Of a stretch of DNA of 64,000 bases, positions 57,523 to 64,000 are shown one piece after another. This stretch comes from Candidatus Phycorickettsia trachydisci (GTDB lineage Bacteria > Pseudomonadota > Alphaproteobacteria > Rickettsiales > Rickettsiaceae), in the NCBI RefSeq assembly GCF_003015145.1, contig NZ_CP027845.1, positions 496,001 through 560,000 on the forward strand. Reading direction: 5' to 3'. The position numbers and the translations under genes are program-made. Every line of letters begins with the position of its first letter. The first letter of the stretch is position 1. The notes beneath the pieces were generated by a model. The model saw nothing but the letters and a program-made list of their open reading frames with translations. It was not told the DNA's origin and did not search any database.

Positions 57523-58776
57523 TTAGCTGGTTTTCTTTAACTTCTTTTTCTTTTGCACGATAGGTTTTTGAGTACCCGCAATTACTTCTTCTGTAATTAC
57601 GATGGTGCTATCTTGATAATTTTCTAAATCAAACATAGTGTCTAACAAAGCTTTCTCAATAATAGCCCTGAGGCCTCTTGCACCAGTTTTTTTCTTTAAA
57701 GCGTTTGAGGCTATTTTCTCTAAAGCAGCTTGTTCAAATTGTAAATCAACTCCGTCAAAAGCAACTAAAGTTTGATACTGCTTGACCAAAGCATTTTTTG
57801 GCTTAGTTAATATCTCAACTAAAGCATTTTGATCAAGATCCTCTAAAGTACATATTACAGGCAACCTACCAATAAACTCTGGTATCATGCCAAATTTAAC
57901 CAAGTCATCCGCCTCAACGCTTTTAATAATCTCAGAATAGTTATCTTGCGTAGGCTTCATTACGTCAGCATTAAATCCTATAGAAGACTTTGATTTACGA
58001 GTACTGATTATTTTTTCTATACCTTTAAAAGCACCTCCACAAATGAATAGTATATTTGTTGTATCTATAGGAATACAATCCTGCTGTGGATGCTTTCTAC
58101 CACCCTGTGGAGGAACAAATGCTACCGTACCCTCTATTATTTTTAGTAATGCTTGCTGTACACCTTCACCTGATACGTCACGTGTAATTGAAGTGCCGCT
58201 AGCCTTGTGAGCAATTTTGTCTATTTCATCAATATAAATTATACCTTGATGGGTTTTTTCAATATTATAATCGGCAGCCTGCAGCAATCTAAGAAGTATA
58301 TTCTCAACATCTTCACCTACGTATCCAGCTTCAGTCAAGGAAGTTGCATCAGCGATAGCAAAAGGTACGTTAAGAGTTTTTGCTAACGTTTGAGCCAAAA
58401 GAGTTTTACCACAACCGGTTGGGCCAATTAAAAGAATATTAGACTTATTTAATTCTACTTTGTGAGGATTAATTGTCTCTGCATGCTCTAAGCGTTTGTA
58501 GTGATTGCGTACGGCAACCGCGAGAACTTTTTTAGCATGCTCTTGCCCTATCGCATATTGACTGAGCGTCTTATAAATTTCGTAAGTAGTAGGTATGCTA
58601 TTTGAGATAGTCTTAACCATTCGAGTGTTTTCCTCCTTAATAATGCTTGCGCAAAGCTCTATACACTCATTACAAATGAAAACACTAGCTCCTGCCACTA
58701 TTTTCTTTACGTCATTTTGTGTTTTGCTACAAAAAGAACAAATCACTGTCTTCTTATCGTTGCCGTAAATTGTCAT
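57523..58776 (-). CDS. clpX: ATP-dependent protease ATPase subunit ClpX
   Basis: Unfolds tagged proteins and feeds them to ClpP. A 417-residue protein with the N-terminal zinc finger (C13, C16, C35, C38), Walker A GPTGCGKT, the pore-proximal GYVGEDVEN, Walker [12 protein letters not shown], the sensor region and the ClpP-contacting loop IGFNAD. The C-terminus ends in a lysine-rich tail. clpP is not adjacent, which is unusual compared with many proteobacteria. Confidence 0.96.
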   Translation of the reverse strand: MTIYGNDKKTVICSFCSKTQNDVKKIVAGASVFICNECIELCASIIKEENTRMVKTISNSIPTTYEIYKTLSQYAIGQEHAKKVLAVAVRNHYKRLEHAETINPHKVELNKSNILLIGPTGCGKTLLAQTLAKTLNVPFAIADATSLTEAGYVGEDVENILLRLLQAADYNIEKTHQGIIYIDEIDKIAHKASGTSITRDVSGEGVQQALLKIIEGTVAFVPPQGGRKHPQQDCIPIDTTNILFICGGAFKGIEKIISTRKSKSSIGFNADVMKPTQDNYSEIIKSVEADDLVKFGMIPEFIGRLPVICTLEDLDQNALVEILTKPKNALVKQYQTLVAFDGVDLQFEQAALEKIASNALKKKTGARGLRAIIEKALLDTMFDLENYQDSTIVITEEVIAGTQKPIVQKKKKLKKTS

Positions 58777-58926
58777 TTTAATTAAACATTAATATTTTAA
58801 ATAGATAGCACTACCTTCTTCCAATTTAACTAATTTAACATCAACGTGCAAGGTGCAAAACTTGATTTTTTACAATGTCAGGATTAGTATTGTGATAATG
58901 TGGCAAAATTTATTTGAAATTAATAC

Positions 58927-59577
58927 ATGCAAAAACGCTCTTTATCAGCTTCAATTCTTTCCGCAGATATTCTGAACCTACAAAAACAAGTAGAAGAACT
59001 TGAAGAAGGAGGTGTTGATATGCTGCATATTGATGTTATGGATGGGGCGTTTGTACCTAATTTAGGCTTCAGTATTAGCTCCGTTGAAGCATTAAAGAAA
59101 ATAACAAAACTACCTTTGGATGTACATCTTATGATGGAAAATCCAGAAAGACATATTCAGGCTTTTGTAGATGCAGGTAGCGACATATTGACCGTTCATC
59201 TTGAAGCCGTAAAACATATTGATAGAACAATCAGACAAATTAAAAACTTTAAAATTAAGGCTGGAGTTGCTCTGCTACCCTCAAGTTTGCCTCAAAACTT
59301 AGAATATATAATTGATATTATTGATCTAGTTCTTGTAATGTCCGTTAATCCAGGTTTTGGAGGACAAACCTTTATTCAATCTCAACTTAATAAAATAAGT
59401 TATCTATCAAGTAAAATGCAAGCTAACACACTGCTGAGCGTTGATGGAGGTGTGAATATACGAAACATTAGCCAAATCGCTGATGCAGGAGCTAATACAT
59501 TTGTTGTTGGTAGTTATCTTTATAAAGATGGCAACATTCAACAAAATATCCAAAATATCAAGAGTTTGATAATGTAA
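58927..59577 (+). CDS. rpe: Ribulose-phosphate 3-epimerase
   Basis: Interconverts ribulose 5-phosphate and xylulose 5-phosphate in the pentose phosphate pathway. A 216-residue TIM barrel with SASILSADILNL, the metal/catalytic HIDVMDGAFVPNLGFS, LDVHLMMENPE, MSVNPGFGGQTFI and LSVDGGVN. All expected catalytic residues (Asp, His pairs) are present. Its last ~140 bases recur with decay at 60371-60510, beyond the IQ-motif gene. Confidence 0.95.
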   Translation: MQKRSLSASILSADILNLQKQVEELEEGGVDMLHIDVMDGAFVPNLGFSISSVEALKKITKLPLDVHLMMENPERHIQAFVDAGSDILTVHLEAVKHIDRTIRQIKNFKIKAGVALLPSSLPQNLEYIIDIIDLVLVMSVNPGFGGQTFIQSQLNKISYLSSKMQANTLLSVDGGVNIRNISQIADAGANTFVVGSYLYKDGNIQQNIQNIKSLIM

Positions 59578-59582
59578 ATTTA

Positions 59583-60122
59583 CTATCCTCCTCTACCCTT
59601 TTCTGGTATGCTTTTTACAGCAGATCTTACTGTTTCAGCAAAATTTTTAGTTTTTGTTATCACTGGTCTTTCATTATTTCTTTCTACTTTCTTCGCTATC
59701 CCTTCCCCTTCTTTTTCGTTCCTTTTCTGCGGCGCTAACTTTCTAGCTTGACGACCCCTAAATACGGATTGTATTTTTGTTGCTGCAGGTTCTGCAGTTT
59801 TTCTCTGTGCTTCCATTATAAGCTTATGAAATTTTTCAATGAGACTACTTTGATCTTGATATTCCTCCGCCACTGGGCTAGAAGTCCAATAATCCAAAGG
59901 TAATTTAGTACCATAAAGACTCTTTTCAACTTCCCTAGCCACAATATCACGAATAACATCTTTAGCTTCCCTTAATAATGTTCCATCCTTATCTAGTTTA
60001 CTCAATTCTTTATATTGCTCTAATATATCTCTCGACATTATACTTCCCCATCGACCATCCTTTTCCATGTTTTGGACAATACTTTCTAACTCCTCTAATA
60101 TTCTTTCTTTTTCATCTGCCAT
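59583..60122 (-). CDS. Accessory protein with a eukaryote-like IQ (calmodulin-binding) motif
   Basis: A 179-residue soluble, charged protein of no recognised family. Residues 115-130 read TKIQSVFRGRQARKLA, which satisfies the IQ consensus IQxxxRGxxxR exactly (I117, Q118, R122, G123, R127). IQ motifs bind calmodulin or EF-hand light chains in eukaryotes. The rest is helical and the C-terminal 50 residues are basic. AGG eight bases before the ATG is a ribosome binding site, and TATAAT lies 30 bases upstream. It is convergent with rpe, six bases from its stop. Confidence 0.7.
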   Translation of the reverse strand: MADEKERILEELESIVQNMEKDGRWGSIMSRDILEQYKELSKLDKDGTLLREAKDVIRDIVAREVEKSLYGTKLPLDYWTSSPVAEEYQDQSSLIEKFHKLIMEAQRKTAEPAATKIQSVFRGRQARKLAPQKRNEKEGEGIAKKVERNNERPVITKTKNFAETVRSAVKSIPEKGRGG

Positions 60123-60336
60123 AAAAATTACCTATTAAATTGTTACATACCTATTATACTTTGACAAACCTTTCAAACCTTTAATAATCAACTCAAAACA
60201 CAAAAAATAATTACAAATATATTAATATTACAACTACCTACTTAATCCTACATATATTTTGCGCTCTCGATAATTTGGAATAGCTAAACGGTATACTCTT
60301 ATGTTTCAATATATTAAAAAATTTTGCTGTTCTAAA
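60123..60336. repeat. Duplicated portal-upstream segment, copy 1
   Basis: This stretch resembles 61482-61682, the region from the start of the neighbouring minus-strand gene into the portal gene. Shared blocks include CCTATTATACTTT versus TCTATTATACTTT, TAATAATCA, AATTACAAATATATTAA and TACTTAAT. Identity looks high with small indels, by eye. The whole 60123-60512 interval is accounted for by this repeat and the two pseudogene fragments. Confidence 0.7.
60153..60158 (-). promoter_or_regulatory. -10 box of the IQ-motif gene
   Basis: A perfect TATAAT on the minus strand, 30 bases before the ATG at 60122. The duplicate copy at 61499-61504 is also perfect. No clear -35 box is seen in either. Confidence 0.4.
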
Positions 60337-60345
60337 TTTTATTAA
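60301..60345 (+). pseudogene. 5' fragment of a phage portal gene
   Basis: Reads MFQYIKKFCCSKFY then stop, against MLQYIQKFFHSKKS at the start of the intact portal gene (61647). Upstream sequence is also duplicated. Immediately after, the sequence switches to an rpe-like stretch. Confidence 0.7.
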
Positions 60346-60370
60346 GTCAAGAAAATATAACGCTCTACTT

Positions 60371-60510
60371 AGCGTTGATGGAGGTGTGAATATACGAAAC
60401 ATTAGCCAAATTGCTGTGCAGGAGCTAATACATTTGTTGTTGGTAGTTATCTTTATAAAGATGGCAATATCAAGCAAAATATCCAAATTATTAAGAACTT
60501 AATGATATAA
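60371..60510 (+). pseudogene. 3' fragment of rpe
   Basis: About 140 bases closely matching the last 141 bases of rpe (59437-59577), from the SVDGGVNIRNIS codons to the stop. One base is missing near 60414 (GCTGTGCAGG versus GCTGATGCAGG), which breaks the frame. Similarity may begin slightly upstream, near 60346. It lacks any start and is non-functional. Confidence 0.88.
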
Positions 60511-60512
60511 AT

Positions 60513-61469
60513 CTACTTACTTCTACCTCCTTGAAATTTTTTGATGGCATTTTTTATCCCCACCCAACGTCCCGTTTTCAATTTTATATTTTTAGGCCTA
60601 GATTCTTTTTCTTTTACTGGAAAAACGAGTTCACTTGATGCTTTTTTTGTGAGTTTAACGTCCTTAATTTTTTTCACAGCTGTCACAAAACCTTCAACAG
60701 CTTTTTTAACGGATGGTATTTTCAACTCCTTTGCCACGTTACTTAATTTACTTAAAGGTAGAAAATTTTGAGGAGTTAAAATTCCATATTTTTTAGTTTT
60801 TGCTGTTGAAGTAGCTAATTTCACTCCCTTTTCTTTAAAGATTTTTTCATCTAAATCTCTAATATTATTCTCTACAGCACTGGCAAGAATCTGAATTTCA
60901 TTCTTTTTCCTAAAGTATGAAATATTTTGAGCATCATTAACCATATTACTCATACTAAGTGAACATTGAAACAATAAACCCTCGTCCAACACTTTAAGTT
61001 CACGAGCTTTGTCTATCCTTTCATCAATTTTTTTGATGTAATCCTTAATTAAAACATAATACTTACTATTAGAAGGATTTTTAGTTTTCTCGTTTTTTAC
61101 AAAATTTTCCAATTCATGCTTTTTTTCTTCGTAATCTTGTAATGAGTTGTCTAAAACTGATTGATTTAGATTAGTTAGGGTATTGTTTATAATAGCCTTA
61201 ATAACCCCCATCCTGAACTCTCCGAAATCCCTTTTTTCGGCCTCAATTATACTTTGCATACCTCTTGAGCATATTTGCAAAAAATTATCACTTAGTACCT
61301 GATCTTCAGATGAGCTTTGTATCTTTTGATCAACTTCTTTTATATGGTCTTTAATTATTTTATAATAATTGACATGAGAAGGATCTGCCTCACTCTTTTT
61401 TTTCATAAAATCCTCTAATTCATCCCTTTTTTTCCTGTAGTCTTGAAGTGTATCATTAGAAAATACCAT
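60513..61469 (-). CDS. Accessory protein with an internal ~105-residue duplication
   Basis: About 318 residues, no recognised family. Two tandem repeats, roughly residues 5-109 and 110-213, share the pattern LQDYxxKxxELExFxK, YYxxIKDxIKxxDxxI and VLxxxLxxxCSxxM. They are followed by a basic C-terminal region (KKIKDVKLTKK, IKKFQGGRSK). I use the ATG at 61469, because GGA lies at ribosome-binding distance and TATAAT (61504-61499) is 29 bases upstream, as in the IQ gene. An ATG at 61496 is possible but would sit at the expected transcription start. Position relative to rpe' mirrors the IQ gene. Confidence 0.65.
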   Translation of the reverse strand: MVFSNDTLQDYRKKRDELEDFMKKKSEADPSHVNYYKIIKDHIKEVDQKIQSSSEDQVLSDNFLQICSRGMQSIIEAEKRDFGEFRMGVIKAIINNTLTNLNQSVLDNSLQDYEEKKHELENFVKNEKTKNPSNSKYYVLIKDYIKKIDERIDKARELKVLDEGLLFQCSLSMSNMVNDAQNISYFRKKNEIQILASAVENNIRDLDEKIFKEKGVKLATSTAKTKKYGILTPQNFLPLSKLSNVAKELKIPSVKKAVEGFVTAVKKIKDVKLTKKASSELVFPVKEKESRPKNIKLKTGRWVGIKNAIKKFQGGRSK

Positions 61470-61481
61470 ACAATTATCCAT

Positions 61482-61682
61482 TAAATTATCATACATCTAT
61501 TATACTTTATCAAACCCTTCGAACCCTTAATAATCAGTACGAAATACAAAAATTAATTACAAATATATTAAAATTACCAATAGCTACTTAATGCTGCACA
61601 TGTTTTGAGATATTAATAGTTTAGATTCGCTAAATCGTATATTCTTATGCTTCAATACATTCAAAAATTTTTTCACTCTAAA
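61482..61682. repeat. Duplicated portal-upstream segment, copy 2
   Basis: Counterpart of 60123-60336, here joined to the intact portal gene. It contains the TATAAT -10 of the minus-strand gene at 61499-61504. Confidence 0.7.
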
Positions 61683-62810
61683 AAAAGTACTACGAACTAT
61701 CTTGAAAATTTCTATTTCTCAGATCCGTATGAGCCAAAAGCTGGGATAGAAAGCTATCGTAATAACGTCATTGTTAATAGATGCGTGAATGTTATAGCCC
61801 AATCTGCAGGGCATGTACCTTGGGTTGTGATGCAAAAAACTTCCAGCGGGTTTGAAAAAGTAACGTTCCATCATTTAGCAAGACTACTTAAAAAACCTAA
61901 TCCGATGAAGGCCGGCGCTGAGTTTTTTGCCGAAATTATCGCAAACAAACTCTTATTCGGAAATAGCTATATTTTGGCTATAAGTAATAACAACAAACCC
62001 GTTGAACTGCATTCCTTAAATCCTCAGGCAGTACAAGTTATATGCGAGAAAGGGTCTATTGTGGGATATAAATATATAACAAACAATAACACAAAATATT
62101 ATCCTGTAGATTCTGTCAATAAGCATAGTCAGGTATTACATATTAAGAATTACCATCCTACCGATCCTATATATGGCCTTTCATGCCTCGACCCAGCAAG
62201 TAAATTAATTGATCTACATAATAAATCTACAGAATGGAACCATACTTTACTTAAAAATGGCGCACGTCCTAGCGGAGCATTAGTTGTAAATAATGGAGGA
62301 TATCTTTCAGAAGATCAGTTTGAAAGACTTAGATCAGAGCTTAACGACAAATATTACGGATCTAATAATGCAGGTAAGCCTATGCTCCTGGAAGGAGGAC
62401 TAGATTGGAAAGAGATGAGCATTAGTCCTAAAGACATGGACTTTATTGAATCTCGTAATTCAGCTGCACGTGAGATTGCACTTGCTTTCGGCGTCCCTCC
62501 TCAACTGCTTGGAATAAACGGCGATAATACCTATAGCAATATGCAAGAAGCCCGTCTTGCACTTTGGGAAGAAACTCTTATACCACTACTAGATAAAATT
62601 GCAGATGGTCTTACTAATTGGCTTTCTTTTTGGTTCCAAGATGAATTTATCGTCGATTTTGACCGCGATTCCATATCAGTGCTGACAGAAAAACGTCAAA
62701 AACTCTGGTCTAACTTAAATAATATTAATTTCATGTCAGCCAATGAAAAAAGAGCTATGGCCAACTTACCTCGTATTCAAAATGGCGACAAAGTAGCCGA
62801 AGAAGCATGA
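61647..62810 (+). CDS. HK97-family phage portal protein, GTA-like
   Basis: Portal ring subunit through which DNA enters the head. The 387-residue protein is typical: a short start, GIESYRNNVIVNRCVNVIAQSAG, LLKKPNPMKAGAEFF, the LHSLNPQAVQV block, YGLSCLDPASKLIDLH, the stem region and AFGVPPQLLGINGDNTYSNMQEA. No terminase, protease or capsid gene is adjacent. Rickettsiales carry scattered relics of the Rhodobacter-type gene transfer agent, and this looks like one. It overlaps the next gene by four bases (ATGA). Confidence 0.92.
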   Translation: MLQYIQKFFHSKKSTTNYLENFYFSDPYEPKAGIESYRNNVIVNRCVNVIAQSAGHVPWVVMQKTSSGFEKVTFHHLARLLKKPNPMKAGAEFFAEIIANKLLFGNSYILAISNNNKPVELHSLNPQAVQVICEKGSIVGYKYITNNNTKYYPVDSVNKHSQVLHIKNYHPTDPIYGLSCLDPASKLIDLHNKSTEWNHTLLKNGARPSGALVVNNGGYLSEDQFERLRSELNDKYYGSNNAGKPMLLEGGLDWKEMSISPKDMDFIESRNSAAREIALAFGVPPQLLGINGDNTYSNMQEARLALWEETLIPLLDKIADGLTNWLSFWFQDEFIVDFDRDSISVLTEKRQKLWSNLNNINFMSANEKRAMANLPRIQNGDKVAEEA

Positions 62811-63055
62811 AAGATAATTTATTTGACCGCTGTATTAAGCTGATTTCAACACTGATTGCTGAAATTGAACATGATCTTAGTAAGGAACTAGCATTAAAAG
62901 ACAAGAAGATGATTACAGATCTAATTAACAAGCTTATTCAAACAACTATCAAACTCGAAAAGATTAAACAAATTGGCGTTGAAGAGGAATTAAGTCAGCA
63001 GGACCTACAAATCATTAATGATTTTCTAGAAAAGGCTCAAGCTAGAAGTAGCTAA
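62807..63055 (+). CDS. Small helical protein coupled to the portal gene
   Basis: An 82-residue helical, charged protein, unrecognised. Its ATG overlaps the portal stop, so it is translated with the portal. A small gene in this position exists in RcGTA-like clusters (between portal and prohead protease), so a role in head assembly is possible; this is inference from position. Its stop overlaps the convergent hscA end by four bases. Confidence 0.65.
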   Translation: MKDNLFDRCIKLISTLIAEIEHDLSKELALKDKKMITDLINKLIQTTIKLEKIKQIGVEEELSQQDLQIINDFLEKAQARSS

Positions 63056-64000
63056 TCAAATTTAGATATCTTAGTATTTTGGAGCAATTTACTAATCTGA
63101 TTGTTAAAGTGATCTAAGCAAATAGGAGTGAATTTTGCTTCCAGAGTTTCATACGCTTCCTTGATGCGTTTAGTATCTTCAGATTCTATCGCATCTTGAA
63201 GCCTCTGGATAAAAGTACCTAAGTCATGATCCTTGGATAACTTATGCAAAATTTTATGAACCTTACTTATAAGGTCTTCTGCTTTTAAAATTTGCTCTTT
63301 TAAGATTCTGGCATTTAAATCTTCTTCTGCCTTCTCAAAACTTTCTTGCAAAATATCTGTAACATCTTGATTAAGATTTTGCATCTCCACAACTAACTCT
63401 TTGTTAACACCACTTATTGACTCTGACGCATTAATATACAGAAGACCATCTGCATCTATCATAAAATTTACTTCTACTTTAGGAAGACCCGCAGGCATCG
63501 GAGATAGTCCTGATAGTTCAAAAAAACCTACTTCCCTGCAGTCTTTAGCAAATTCTCGCTCTCCTTGGATGATGCGAAATTTAATAGCATATTGATTATC
63601 AGCATAGGTAGTAAAGTTTCTTTTTACGCAAGTTGGGATGGGAGTATTTTTCATGATAACTTTATCATTCAAACCTCCCATAACCTCTATACCCAAAGAA
63701 AGAGGTAACACATCGATCAGAATGTGGCTTTTTGCTCTTGACAGATTTTCAGCCTGCAATGCAGCACCAAGCGCTACCGCTCGATCAGGATCTATGCCTT
63801 CTAAAATTTCGACCTCAAACTTTGAAAGCATCTTTTTGATCAAGGGAGATTTGCTAGAACCCCCTACCAAAATGATACCCCTTAAATTATTACTAAGCCC
63901 AACGACAGATGATGTAAGTTTAATAGTTTTCTCAATAATAGGCGCTGCTATCTTTTCATACTCTTCCCAGGTAAGCTTGGTTTTATCTACCGTAGCATCT
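63052..64000 (-). CDS. hscA: Fe-S cluster chaperone HscA, C-terminal part (start beyond window)
   Basis: Hsp70-type chaperone that works with HscB and IscU in iron-sulfur cluster transfer. The frame is open to the window edge (DATVDKTKLTWEEYEK near the edge). The end of the ATPase domain (ILVGGSSKSPLIKK, GIDPDRAVALGAALQAE), the substrate domain (LPLSLGIEVMGG, FAKDCREVGFFELSG) and the helical lid are visible. The FAKDC and ILKEQILKAE patterns favour HscA over DnaK. The N-terminal part and the rest of the isc operon lie outside. Confidence 0.92.
   Translation of the reverse strand, partial: DATVDKTKLTWEEYEKIAAPIIEKTIKLTSSVVGLSNNLRGIILVGGSSKSPLIKKMLSKFEVEILEGIDPDRAVALGAALQAENLSRAKSHILIDVLPLSLGIEVMGGLNDKVIMKNTPIPTCVKRNFTTYADNQYAIKFRIIQGEREFAKDCREVGFFELSGLSPMPAGLPKVEVNFMIDADGLLYINASESISGVNKELVVEMQNLNQDVTDILQESFEKAEEDLNARILKEQILKAEDLISKVHKILHKLSKDHDLGTFIQRLQDAIESEDTKRIKEAYETLEAKFTPICLDHFNNQISKLLQNTKISKFD

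Noticed and set aside
60238..60486. Minus-strand frame across the portal'/rpe' junction
   Set aside because: It is antisense to two decayed gene fragments and has no family resemblance or ribosome binding site.
1..64000. CRISPR arrays, rRNA genes, intact insertion sequences
   Set aside because: No regularly spaced repeats, no rRNA-like sequence and no complete transposase were seen.

Overview
The window is AT-rich, densely coding DNA of an alphaproteobacterial, obligately intracellular type, most likely Rickettsiales. The case rests on the gene set: a greA-rpoH-fdxA-prfB cluster, a gatCAB-cysS-uvrB operon, an alphaproteobacterial-style DksA, a zinc-free bL36, many ankyrin-repeat proteins, a ProP-like transporter, and an orphan HK97/gene-transfer-agent portal gene. 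Class I fructose-bisphosphate aldolase and ribulose-phosphate epimerase are kept. Rickettsia itself lacks these, so I lean to a Midichloriaceae-like relative; this is inference. FtsA, Slt and an AmgK-like sugar kinase imply that peptidoglycan is still made and recycled.

Layout. 1-903: 3' half of typA. 968-9590 (minus): a fused double ankyrin protein, a NUDIX hydrolase, a methyltransferase, ftsA, fba, bcp and slt. 9589-13696 (plus): fabD, then three accessory genes (two with membrane N-termini) separated by decayed repeats. 13698-18668 (minus): dksA, xerC, a secreted small protein, prfB with its programmed frameshift, fdxA, rpoH, greA. 18772-22608 (plus): a dolichol-kinase-like gene, a 10-repeat ankyrin gene and two orphans. 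22782-22856: tRNA-Val. 23121-24593: His-rich porin. 25109-26371: MHS-family transporter. 26373-34963 (minus): five tandem secreted glycosyltransferases. 35035-43411 (minus): uvrB, cysS, gatB, gatA, gatC, rpoD. 43568-45161: an FkbM methyltransferase and a decayed methyltransferase. 45295-47859: clpB. 47949-52044: two long ankyrin paralogues with homogenised 3' ends. 52186-52731: tRNA-Arg, rpmJ, tRNA-Glu. 52933-54839: SPFH protein and an ankyrin-like protein. 54920-58776 (minus): dps, trxB, an AmgK-like kinase, clpX. 58927-63055: rpe, an IQ-motif protein, a repeat protein and the phage portal with a small partner. 63052-64000: hscA, cut by the window end.

Two things stand out. The first is the five-gene array. 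Each product has a Sec signal peptide, an intact DXD glycosyltransferase domain and a second, degenerate copy of that domain that has lost the DXD. NDP-sugars are not expected in the periplasm, so these look like exported effectors acting in or on the host. The second is a recurring architecture. At three separate loci (fabD, the dolichol-kinase-like gene, rpe) an accessory gene is followed by a decayed copy of the 3' end of the upstream core gene, and then by a different accessory gene. At rpe the junction holds a portal 5' fragment joined to an rpe 3' fragment, as expected from a tandem duplication or a single-crossover insertion. This suggests that core-gene 3' ends act as homology anchors where effector cassettes are added or swapped.

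All repeat comparisons were made by eye, and all family assignments come from motif recognition without database searches.
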